64,000 nucleotides of DNA, taken from NCBI GenBank assembly GCA_033557465.1, contig CM066033.1, forward strand, positions 1,305,007,519 through 1,305,071,518, read 5' to 3'. The position numbers were made by a program, and so were the translations under genes. The DNA is from Ichthyophis bannanicus. Taxonomy: Eukaryota; Chordata; Amphibia; Gymnophiona; Ichthyophiidae. Position 1 is the first letter of the stretch, and each line of letters opens with the position of its first letter. The notes beneath the pieces were generated by a model. It saw only the letters and a program-made list of their open reading frames with translations. It searched no databases and was not told the origin of the DNA. This document shows, one piece after another, positions 10,393 to 18,320 of the stretch.

Positions 10393-12198
10393 ATGGAGAA
10401 GCCAGCCCCTGGATTTAAGAAGTGTACCAAATGTAATGCTCTTATTTCAGTCACAGACACCCATGAATGGTGTCTGAAATGTTTGGGGCCTGACCATTCC
10501 ATACCGGACTGCCCATCTTGCTCCCACATGTCTAAACGTGGGCTGCAGAACCGGGCCAACAAATTCCATGTGCTGTTTGCTTCAGAGAATACAGCATCAC
10601 AGTCATCCAGGTCTTCTTCTCCGGATGGATCTCAGGTAACCAAACCTTCTGTGGGCAAGTCCTCAAAGAGCAAATCTCCTTCAAAGCATCGAGAGGCTCT
10701 TAGCTTAGAACTTGAGGACCCTGCCCCAGCCAAACAACCCCGGCGGGAAGTCCAACTTCCAAAAACGCCAATTCAGGGGTCTCAGGTTGATATCGATGCT
10801 ACGGCCTCGACAGATCACCTGTTAGCCTGCTCTGGGGTACCGGGTCACTCCGGTACCGACATCCAGGCAGCTATGGCGTCCATGGGCGATACTGTACAGT
10901 CCATGCAGCAGGCCGTCATGGCTTTCATTAAAGCTGCAACGCCATCGGTTCCGCTTTCAGCGGTTCCGGGCCCGATACCGGTATCGTCCGCCATGCCGGT
11001 ATCGAGGCCGTCCACCTCTAAACGCAAGTCGGTACCGTATGGGCTTTCGCTCCATACCGGTTCCATACCCGATACGCCCGATATCGATACCGATCGGTAC
11101 GCGTATCGTGCGTTAGAGGAAAGCACCGATTCCTCTGAGGATTTTCACTCCTCTGATGATTCTGCTGAGTTTTCACTCAACTTACCTGAGGAGCCCTCTT
11201 CTCCTAAAAGGAGAATGTCCCCTCCAGAGGATTTGTCCTTCCAGGACTTTGTTTTAGATATGGCTACAGCCCTTTCTATTACCACATCCTCTGAAAAGGA
11301 ACCCAGATCCAAAAAACTGGATATTTTGGGATACTCAAAGGCCCCTAAGGAGGCAGTTACCCTGCCTATCCATGAAATCCTTCAAGAACAACTGATGGAT
11401 TTCTGGGAAAATCCTTTGACTTTGTCTCCTTATTCCCGTAGGTTGGACACCATGTATAGGGTCCCTCCTTCTCCTGGTTTCCAAAAGACTCAATTGCCCC
11501 ACCACTCTATTGTGGTGAAGTCTGCAATGAAGAAGATTAGGAGTACCAAAAGGCACTCTTCCACCCCTCCAGGACGGGAATGTAAGACTTTGGACTCTTT
11601 TGGTAGGAAAATTTTCCAGGCTAGTATGCTTATAGCCAGGATTAATTCCTACAGTCTCTATATGGGCATGTTCCTGGAGGAACTTGCCAAAAAGGTGCGG
11701 CATTTTGCCCCCTTTATCCCTGAGGATAAAAAGCAGGGATTCCTTTCCCTAGTGAAACAACTCTTAGAGGTTTCTAAGTTCTCTAATAGGGCAGCATATG
11801 ATTCCTTTGAGGGAGCCAGTAGGGCTTCGGGCATTGCTATTGCAGCCCGACGTCTTGCTTGGCTCCAGGCCTCTGATCTGGAACCTTGGGTTCTAGATGG
11901 CTTACGGAATCTGCCCTGTACAGGTGAGAACTTATTTGGGGAAGAGTGGCAAATCAAAGCCACCCAGATGGATGCTGAAAATGCCACCTTGGAAAGACTT
12001 TCAAAGTCCACTTCAATTCCTACTAAGAAAAAGTCTTTTAAAAGGCCTTACTATAAGAAGGCCAGAGTTGCTTCAAATACTGGCCAGCAGTCTTCTCAAC
12101 CTCGCTATACTGCTAAGCGTCAGCAATCCAAACAAGCACGAGCTAAGCCTGCAGTAGCTACTGTAGCTCAGCAGGCTCCAACCCCTCAGGGGTTTTGA
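10393..12198 (+). CDS. DIRS ORF1, gag-like protein (601 aa)
   Basis: Intact frame from ATG to TGA. The N-terminus has a compact Cys/His array: C11, C14, H24, C27, C30, H35, C40 and C43, suggesting one or two zinc knuckles for RNA or DNA binding. Residues about 60-130 are Ser/Lys-rich. The middle is Ser/Pro/Thr-rich with acidic patches (SSEDFHSSDDSAEF), and a conserved segment RMSPPEDLSFQDF follows. A structured region contains LDTMYRVPPSPGFQKTQLPHHS and SLYMGMFLEEL, and the tail is basic and Gln-rich. The product is presumably the particle protein of the element; the ATG context and the matching start in A1 (750) and A3 (18321) support this start. The next frame opens immediately after the stop. 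Confidence 0.9.
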   Translation: MEKPAPGFKKCTKCNALISVTDTHEWCLKCLGPDHSIPDCPSCSHMSKRGLQNRANKFHVLFASENTASQSSRSSSPDGSQVTKPSVGKSSKSKSPSKHREALSLELEDPAPAKQPRREVQLPKTPIQGSQVDIDATASTDHLLACSGVPGHSGTDIQAAMASMGDTVQSMQQAVMAFIKAATPSVPLSAVPGPIPVSSAMPVSRPSTSKRKSVPYGLSLHTGSIPDTPDIDTDRYAYRALEESTDSSEDFHSSDDSAEFSLNLPEEPSSPKRRMSPPEDLSFQDFVLDMATALSITTSSEKEPRSKKLDILGYSKAPKEAVTLPIHEILQEQLMDFWENPLTLSPYSRRLDTMYRVPPSPGFQKTQLPHHSIVVKSAMKKIRSTKRHSSTPPGRECKTLDSFGRKIFQASMLIARINSYSLYMGMFLEELAKKVRHFAPFIPEDKKQGFLSLVKQLLEVSKFSNRAAYDSFEGASRASGIAIAARRLAWLQASDLEPWVLDGLRNLPCTGENLFGEEWQIKATQMDAENATLERLSKSTSIPTKKKSFKRPYYKKARVASNTGQQSSQPRYTAKRQQSKQARAKPAVATVAQQAPTPQGF

Positions 12199-12199
12199 C

Positions 12200-14122
12200 T
12201 TGCCCCTAGGGAACTTGCCACTTCTGGTTCTAACACAACCAGAACCTCTCACCATACCCGGAAGGTTGGTTCACTTTGCTCCCAGATGGGAACAAATCAC
12301 AACAGAACAATGGACCCTCTCTATCATTCGAGAGGGTTACAAACTTCATTTCTCCAGCCTTCCTCCCCATCATATGGTGAGACCATTCAATTCTCCCCCA
12401 TCTCTCCTAACCCTGTTGGGTCAAGAGGTTTCCTCTCTTCTTGCCCAAGGGGCCATAGAAGAGGTTCCTCTTCCTCAACAAGGGTCCGGTTTCTACTCCC
12501 CTTATTTTCTCATTCCAAAGAAGACAGGGGGATTCAGACCAATCCTAGATCTGAGAGAATTGAACAAATTTCTCTTCAAGGAGAAATTCAAAATGCTGTC
12601 TCTCGGCATTCTCCTTCCTTACCTCCAGGGTCAGGACTGGCTTTGTTCTCTAGACCTACAGGATGCGTATACACATATACTCATCCATCCATCCCACAGA
12701 AAGTATCTTCGCTTTCTGTTTCAGGGAAAACATTTCCAATACAGAGTACTCCCCTTCGGTCTAGCCTCTGCTCCAAGAGTATTCACAAAATGCATGGCAG
12801 TCGTAGCCGCATTTCTAAGAGGCATGGGAATCTTTGTCTTCCCATATCTGGACGACTGGCTCATCCGAGCTCCAACTCAGTCACAGGCCCAGATTTCCCT
12901 GGACCACACAAGGAGCCTTTTGCAGTATCTGGGACTGGTAGTAAACCTTCCCAAGTCCCAACTCATCCCTACTCAATCTCTAGAATTCATAGGGGCCCAG
13001 TTGGACACCATCACTGCAAGGGCCTACCTTCCACATGTTCGAGGCCAGCGCCTCCTGAGTTTGGCCTCCCAAGCTCAGTCCAGCACTCACTTGACAGCCA
13101 GGGAAATGCTACGCCTACTGGGTCATATGGCCTCCACAGTGCATGTGGTGCCCTATGCTCGTCTTCATATGAGAGCAGCTCAATGGACCCTGGCCACTCA
13201 GTGGACTCAGGCGTCAGGAGCGCTCTCAGACCAAATACAAACCTCCGATCGTCTGTTTTGGTCCCTCCACTGGTGGACTTCCACCAAGAATCTGTTGTTG
13301 GGGGCTCCATTTCAACCATTGCTACCCCAAGCAACCCTCACAACAGATGCCTCCCAAACAGGGTGGGGAGCCCATCTGCAAACTCTCTCCACTCAGGGCA
13401 CTTGGTCTCTACAGGAGACCACCCTTCATATCAATCTTCTGGAACTGCGAGCAATTTACCTTGCCCTCAAGGTCTTCCACTCCCTCCTAGCCAACCTCAC
13501 TGTCCTAGTTCAGACGGACAATCAGGTGGCCATGTTTTACATAAACAAACAAGGAGGGACGGGCTCTCTGTCGCTTTGCAACGAAGCTCTAAGACTATGG
13601 GCCTTCGCCAGAGAGCATCAGATTCACCTGCTAGCAGTGTATCTCCCAGGAGTTCAAAACTCTCGGGCAGACAGGCTCAGTCGAGTTCTGCTGCCACACG
13701 AATGGTCCCTACATTTGGACCAAATAAACCGAATCTTTCAGGAATGGGGGACCCCGGACATAGACCTCTTTGCAAGTCCGTGGAATGCCAAACTTCCCCG
13801 GTTCTGTTCCAGAACTCCGTGTCAGGGAGCTCAGGCTACGGACGCCTTTCTCCTGAATTGGAATCAGGCATTCCTATATGCCTTTCCACCCATTCCTTTG
13901 ATTCCCAAGACTCTGTTCAAACTCCAGAGGGATCATGGAACTATGATCCTCATAGCTCCACGCTGGCCACGCCAAGTGTGGTTCCCTCTACTTCTACAGC
14001 TCTCCCAGGGATCCTACTTGGATCTGGGAGCTGCGCCAGACCTCCTGTCTCAGGAGGAGGGGACTTTGTGGCACCCAAACCCCAAATCCCTTCACCTCAG
14101 TGCTTGGTTACTGAAGGCTTAA
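12200..14122 (+). CDS. DIRS RT-RNase H-methyltransferase polyprotein (about 640 aa)
   Basis: Open over 640 codons. Reverse transcriptase: PILDLREL (114-121), motif A SLDLQDAYTHI with Asp152, motif B LPFGLASAPRVF, motif C YLDD at 216-219 (12845-12856). RNase H: Asp383 in TTDAS, Glu415 in LELRA, Asp440 in TDNQVAMF, and RADRLSR. The DIRS methyltransferase-like domain has DIDLFAS (520-526), AFPPIPLIPKTLF and APRWPRQVW (586-594). There is no ATG before codon 59; the frame lies +1 to ORF1 directly after its TGA. Synthesis by frameshift, re-initiation or from a different start is therefore likely; the mechanism is not visible. It would copy element RNA into cDNA. The methyltransferase's role is unknown. 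Confidence 0.92.
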   Translation: MPLGNLPLLVLTQPEPLTIPGRLVHFAPRWEQITTEQWTLSIIREGYKLHFSSLPPHHMVRPFNSPPSLLTLLGQEVSSLLAQGAIEEVPLPQQGSGFYSPYFLIPKKTGGFRPILDLRELNKFLFKEKFKMLSLGILLPYLQGQDWLCSLDLQDAYTHILIHPSHRKYLRFLFQGKHFQYRVLPFGLASAPRVFTKCMAVVAAFLRGMGIFVFPYLDDWLIRAPTQSQAQISLDHTRSLLQYLGLVVNLPKSQLIPTQSLEFIGAQLDTITARAYLPHVRGQRLLSLASQAQSSTHLTAREMLRLLGHMASTVHVVPYARLHMRAAQWTLATQWTQASGALSDQIQTSDRLFWSLHWWTSTKNLLLGAPFQPLLPQATLTTDASQTGWGAHLQTLSTQGTWSLQETTLHINLLELRAIYLALKVFHSLLANLTVLVQTDNQVAMFYINKQGGTGSLSLCNEALRLWAFAREHQIHLLAVYLPGVQNSRADRLSRVLLPHEWSLHLDQINRIFQEWGTPDIDLFASPWNAKLPRFCSRTPCQGAQATDAFLLNWNQAFLYAFPPIPLIPKTLFKLQRDHGTMILIAPRWPRQVWFPLLLQLSQGSYLDLGAAPDLLSQEEGTLWHPNPKSLHLSAWLLKA

Positions 14123-15159
14123 GCCTTCAAGACTTTCATCTTTCCCAACCAGTGAAAGATATCCTTTCTGCCTCTAGGAAACCCTCTACCAGGCGTTCCT
14201 ATGCTTTCAAATGGAAACGTTTTTCCATTTGGTGTGCTCAGCAGGGTCTTGACCCTCTGGCACTTCCTTTGAATTCTCTTCTTGATTATCTCCTGCATCT
14301 ATCCAATGCAGGCCTCAAGACGAATTCGGTAAGAGTCCATTTAAGTGCTATTGCAGCATCCTTGAAACATATAAATGGACAACCTATCTCCTCTCATCCT
14401 CTTGTTGCAAGATTCATGAGAGGCCTGACTCTCACTAAACCTCCCATCAGACCACCCCCGGTCGCATGGGATTTGAATCTAGTGCTCGGTCAACTTATGA
14501 AGCCACCTTTTGAGCCAATGTTTTCCACCTCCTTGAAATTTCTTTCCTGGAAGGTCATCTTCCTCATTGCAGTCACTTCGGCTCGCCGCATCAGTGAGCT
14601 GCAGGCTTTAGTGGCTAATCCACCTTACACAAGATTTCATCATGATAAGGTGGTCCTTAGGACGAATCCCCACTTTATGCCTAAAGTGGTCTCGCCCTTT
14701 CATCTTAATCAAGAGGTATATCTACCTGTCTTTTTTCCAGCTCCTCATGCATCCAATGCAGAGAGGAACCTTCATACTCTGGATTGTAAAAGAGCTCTCG
14801 CTTTTTACCTTAATAGGACTCAGCCACATCGAAAGTCTTCTCAACTTTTTGTGGCCTTTGATCCTTCCCATTTGGGACTTCCAGTCTCCAAGCGTACACT
14901 TTCCAATTGGATTGCTCAGTGTATTTCTTTTGCTTACCAGAGCAAAAACATTTCTCTGGAAGGCCATGTCACTGCTCACAATGTGAGGGCCATGGCAACT
15001 TCTATGGCTCATCTGCACTCTGTTTCCATAGATCAGATCTGTCGAGCCGCTACCTGGGCCTCGGTTCATACCTTCACAGCCCATTACTGTTTGGACAAGG
15101 ACTCCCGCCGGGATGCCTTGTTTGGCCAGGCTGTCCTCAAGCACCTGTTCCATTCCTAA
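12286..15159 (+). CDS. DIRS tyrosine recombinase (functional domain about 14130-15159)
   Basis: This frame is open for 957 codons. The first two thirds lie under the RT polyprotein in the -1 frame and are Ser/Pro/His-rich with no known domain. The last 340 residues are a clear tyrosine recombinase. The core-binding segment is VKDILSASRKPSTRRSYAF, and the catalytic residues are Arg in SARRISEL (14581-14601), His and Arg in AHNVRA (14974-14991), Trp in ATWASVHTF, and Tyr in AHYCLDKDSRRDA just before the C-terminus. It should integrate circular double-stranded cDNA and so explains the lack of target duplications. The true start is unknown; translation of the whole overlap is possible but not shown. 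Confidence 0.9.
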   Translation: MGTNHNRTMDPLYHSRGLQTSFLQPSSPSYGETIQFSPISPNPVGSRGFLSSCPRGHRRGSSSSTRVRFLLPLFSHSKEDRGIQTNPRSERIEQISLQGEIQNAVSRHSPSLPPGSGLALFSRPTGCVYTYTHPSIPQKVSSLSVSGKTFPIQSTPLRSSLCSKSIHKMHGSRSRISKRHGNLCLPISGRLAHPSSNSVTGPDFPGPHKEPFAVSGTGSKPSQVPTHPYSISRIHRGPVGHHHCKGLPSTCSRPAPPEFGLPSSVQHSLDSQGNATPTGSYGLHSACGALCSSSYESSSMDPGHSVDSGVRSALRPNTNLRSSVLVPPLVDFHQESVVGGSISTIATPSNPHNRCLPNRVGSPSANSLHSGHLVSTGDHPSYQSSGTASNLPCPQGLPLPPSQPHCPSSDGQSGGHVLHKQTRRDGLSVALQRSSKTMGLRQRASDSPASSVSPRSSKLSGRQAQSSSAATRMVPTFGPNKPNLSGMGDPGHRPLCKSVECQTSPVLFQNSVSGSSGYGRLSPELESGIPICLSTHSFDSQDSVQTPEGSWNYDPHSSTLATPSVVPSTSTALPGILLGSGSCARPPVSGGGDFVAPKPQIPSPQCLVTEGLSLQDFHLSQPVKDILSASRKPSTRRSYAFKWKRFSIWCAQQGLDPLALPLNSLLDYLLHLSNAGLKTNSVRVHLSAIAASLKHINGQPISSHPLVARFMRGLTLTKPPIRPPPVAWDLNLVLGQLMKPPFEPMFSTSLKFLSWKVIFLIAVTSARRISELQALVANPPYTRFHHDKVVLRTNPHFMPKVVSPFHLNQEVYLPVFFPAPHASNAERNLHTLDCKRALAFYLNRTQPHRKSSQLFVAFDPSHLGLPVSKRTLSNWIAQCISFAYQSKNISLEGHVTAHNVRAMATSMAHLHSVSIDQICRAATWASVHTFTAHYCLDKDSRRDALFGQAVLKHLFHS

Positions 15160-15257
15160 ACAACTCCTGCCCACCTTCCCAGAATGGATGCCTGAGATCC
15201 ATACGAAGATGGCGAACCTTTACAGGGGATCCCATGCATCTAAGCTAGGGAGTCCCC

Positions 15258-15352
15258 ATATGTGAGGACTTATTCCTGCTTGTTCCTGGAGATAGCACAG
15301 TTACTTACCTGTAACAGGTGATCTCTGGGAACAGCAGGAATTAGTCCTCACA
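15258..15352. repeat. DIRS-A2 internal complementary region
   Basis: 15258-15293 is identical in reverse complement to the first 36 bases of the element; 15294-15352 is the reverse complement of the right end. The join at 15293/15294 mirrors a head-to-tail circle junction. Confidence 0.95.
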
Positions 15353-15433
15353 ACCCACCCACCTCCCCTAGGAGTTGTATCTTTTATCTATCTATCTTCC
15401 TGTCCTCTCTCTGTTGACTCAGCTATAAACTCG

Positions 15434-15621
15434 AAACTGAGGAGAGCTGTTCAGGAAGGCGGGAAGGCAGTGCGCATGTGCAGTGGGAGGTCCCAAAAGC
15501 TTCTATTCTAAGAAGCTGGGGAGCTTTCCCGCACGGGCTCCGTCGGTACCGACGTACCCATATGTGAGGACTAATTCCTGCTGTTCCCAGAGATCACCTG
15601 TTACAGGTAAGTAACTGTGCT
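15434..15621 (-). repeat. DIRS-A2 right inverted terminal repeat with extension
   Basis: Inverted copy of the left repeat, then the extension with palindrome cctgttacagg and donor-like caggtaagt at 15604-15612. Confidence 0.92.
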
Positions 15622-15827
15622 TTCTTGCAGAGTTGTTGATGTTGTGGGAATTATTGTTAATAAGCCGGAAACTAGTCATCCTATTTGATGAAGATGGTAA
15701 AGGTGACAGCACAATTCGTAGATAGACAGGTCCCGAGGCTTGCAGGCTGCACAGGATGTGGACCAATAGAGGGCACTGTTGTGCTGGAAACACAGCAGCA
15801 TCTCTACAGTACACCAGATGTACAATT

Positions 15828-15905
15828 TTATTTTATATTTATTTGTGTTTTATGTACCGCTTTTCACCAGGTCAAAGCGGTTTACAATAAACGGGATACA
15901 TTGAA
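15828..15905 (-). repeat. L2-type LINE/SINE 3' tail fragment
   Basis: On the minus strand the sequence reads as agcggt near the end followed by an AT-rich tail with aaata repeats, like the L2 tails at 36.1 and 63.6 kb. Too short for a subfamily call. Confidence 0.55.
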
Positions 15906-16191
15906 CAGGATTGTTTGCAAATACATGGGGGAACGGGGTATACCATCACCGGGGGGTAAACATATTTACATTCTTGCGAGATGTCTCCAGTCACGGTTAC
16001 ATTTCTGGTTCTCTCTACAGTCATATTCTTAGGTCATACTTTTTACAGTTCTGGTTTTCTCTTTTGTCTTAGCCCTCCTTGGAGAACTTCACTGGGTGCT
16101 GTTCTGTGTTGACCCTAGGTGCTCGTGGAAGAGGAGGGTTTTTATCTGCTTTCTAAACGCATAGGTCATTGTTGCAGTGGATTTGGGTTGG

Positions 16192-16530
16192 AATGCTGCA
16201 GGTCTGGTGCTAGAGGCACTGTACATCGGGTGTACTGTAGAGATGCTGCTCCTGTAATGCTGCAGGTCTGGTGCTAGAGGCACTGTACATCGGGTGTACT
16301 GTAGAGATGCTGCTCCTGTAATGCTGCAGGTCTGGTGCTAGAAGCACTGTACATCGGGTGTACGGTAGAGATGCTTCTGTAATGCTGCAGGTCTGGTGCT
16401 AGAAACATTGTACATTGGGTGTACTGTAGAGATGCTGCTGCTTTAATGCTGCAGGTCTGGAACTAGAAACACTGTCAGGTGTACTGTGGAGATGCTGCTC
16501 CTTTAATGTTGCAGGTCTGGTGCTGCGCCG
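16192..16530 (+). repeat. Tandem repeat, about 64-bp unit, 5.3 copies
   Basis: Units begin with aatgctgcaggtctgg at 16192, 16256, 16320, 16381, 16445 and, truncated and diverged (aatgttgcagg), 16505. One unit is 3 bp short and later units are more diverged. Each carries catcgggtgtactgtagaga or a close variant. Confidence 0.95.
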
Positions 16531-16904
16531 GTCATTGGAAATATTATATAAATCTGGTGGTAGGAGCTTATTTAAAAAAATTCTTTATGATCCATTTTGA
16601 TTTTTATTAGGATGGTATGTAAGATTGGTACCCTTGTCATTTTTTTCAGGGGAGAAATGGCCATTATGGAAAGACATGTTTTACTTTTTCTACTTCTGAA
16701 GTTTTCCATGTTTACCTTTGCTTTAACTTGCTTATTGCTGTTCCAGATCCCTCAGGTCCCTGGGACTGTAACAAGGGATGGGCAAAGAGAGCAGTTGCCA
16801 AGGGCACACAGCCTATCGGAGGTGGAAAATTACTAATATGCATGTGTATGTTGACAGGAGATGAAAAATGGAGAGTACAGCCCTTTTCCTGCCAGCTTGG
16901 TCAT

Positions 16905-17937
16905 GGTGGTGAGAAAGGGAGACTGATAATTTTTTCTTAACTATTTTCCTCATTTTAAAAGGAGCAGTTGCAAAGGTTAAAGATTTACATCAAGCATGGG
17001 TGTTTAAAAATACTATCTTGGAATCCCAGACCACCTGTATTTCATGCTTTAAGAAAAGTGGAAGGAAGTCCAAAAAACTGCCAGCATGGTTTAAAGATGA
17101 GATCAGAGAGGCTGTTATTGCCAAAAAAGCAACTTTCAGGAAATGGAAAATGGAGCCAAATGACGAAAACTGGAAACAACATAAGCACTGGCAAGTTAGA
17201 TGCAAGGCATTGATAAGGCAGGCTAAGAGAGAATTTGAGAAGCTTGCTGTGGAAGCAAAAACATGTAATAAAGACTTTTCAAGTACATTCGTAGCAAAAA
17301 AAACCCTGTGAGTCAGTTGGACCATTAGTTGATAGAGAGGTAAAAGAGGCACTAAGAGGGGACAAAGCCATAGCGGAGAGACTGAATGAAATCTTTGCTT
17401 CGGTCTTTACTGAGGAAGATGTAAGGATGTTAGCCATGACTGAAATGGTATTTAAAGGTGATGCCGCAGAAGAATTGAAAGACATATCGATACACTTATT
17501 TAATAAACTGAACAGTAGCAAATCACCAGAACCAGATGGTATACATCCAAGGGTGTTGAAAGAACTGAAATATGAGATTGCAGATCTACTATTAATAATC
17601 TGTGATCTATCATTAAAGTAATCTATGAACTATCATTAAAATAATCTGTAATACCTGAAGATTGGAGGATGGCCAATGTAACGTCAATTTTTAAAAAGGG
17701 TTCCAGGGGTGATCCAGGAAACTACAGCCTGGTGAGCCTGACATTAGTACCAGGGAAAAATGGTACAAAACATTATAAAGAACAAAATTACTGAACATAC
17801 AAATATTCATGGCTTAATGGGAGACAGTCATGGCCTAATGGGAGATGGCTTTAGACAAGGAAGACCTTTTCTTACTAATCTTGTTTTTTGAAGGTGTGAA
17901 TAAACAAGTAGACAAAGGTGAGTCAGTTGATAAGTGT
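16905..17937 (+). mobile_element. CR1a, left half (interrupted by DIRS-A3)
   Basis: 5'-truncated CR1 entering in the linker between endonuclease and RT. Decayed ORF2 pieces run 17000-17937, including KKLPAWFKDEIREAV and KSPEPDGIHPRVLKELKYEIADLL. It stops at gttgataagtgt, and the same copy resumes at 28646 with atctggattttcag. A short inverted segment lies at about 16930-16957. Confidence 0.9.
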
Positions 17938-18320
17938 ATCTTCAGGAACAAGCAGGAATGTCCTCACATATGGGTATCGTCGGTACCGATGGAGCCTGCA
18001 CGGGAACGCTCCCCAGCGTCCAATAGGAACGCTTTTGGGAGCATCCCTCAGCACATGCGCACTGCCTTCCTGCCTTTCCAACTGTCCCTCTTCAGTTTTT
18101 CATTTTCTGCGGAGCTGACAGGACCTATTCCCTGTCACCGCAGAAAATTCCGTCTTTAAATTTCTTTCTTGTGGTAGCATTTGCCTACCGCAAGACACCT
18201 ACCGGTACCACCGGTTCTTTTCTTTTCATAAAAAAAAAAAACTTAAACTGTTTCTTCTCAGAAACTTTCCTCTTTGGTGCTAGGTGCCATTTTGGGCATT
18301 AGGCCCCTTTTTCCTAAATC

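Larger units (their letters stand above)
10016..15621 (+). mobile_element. DIRS-A2: complete, apparently intact DIRS retrotransposon
   Basis: The element runs from atctccaggaac to gtaactgtgct. Inverted terminal repeats (10016-10185 and about 15434-15593), a 27-nt right extension and an ICR at 15258-15352 are all present. ORF1 (10393-12198), the RT-RNase H-methyltransferase frame (12200-14122) and the recombinase frame (to 15159) are each open from end to end. This is the best copy in the window and the reference against which breaks in A1 and A3 are judged. Flanks show no target duplication. Confidence 0.95.

Noticed and set aside
16192..16530. CRISPR array
   Set aside because: The tandem units are contiguous with no distinct spacers, and the context is vertebrate.
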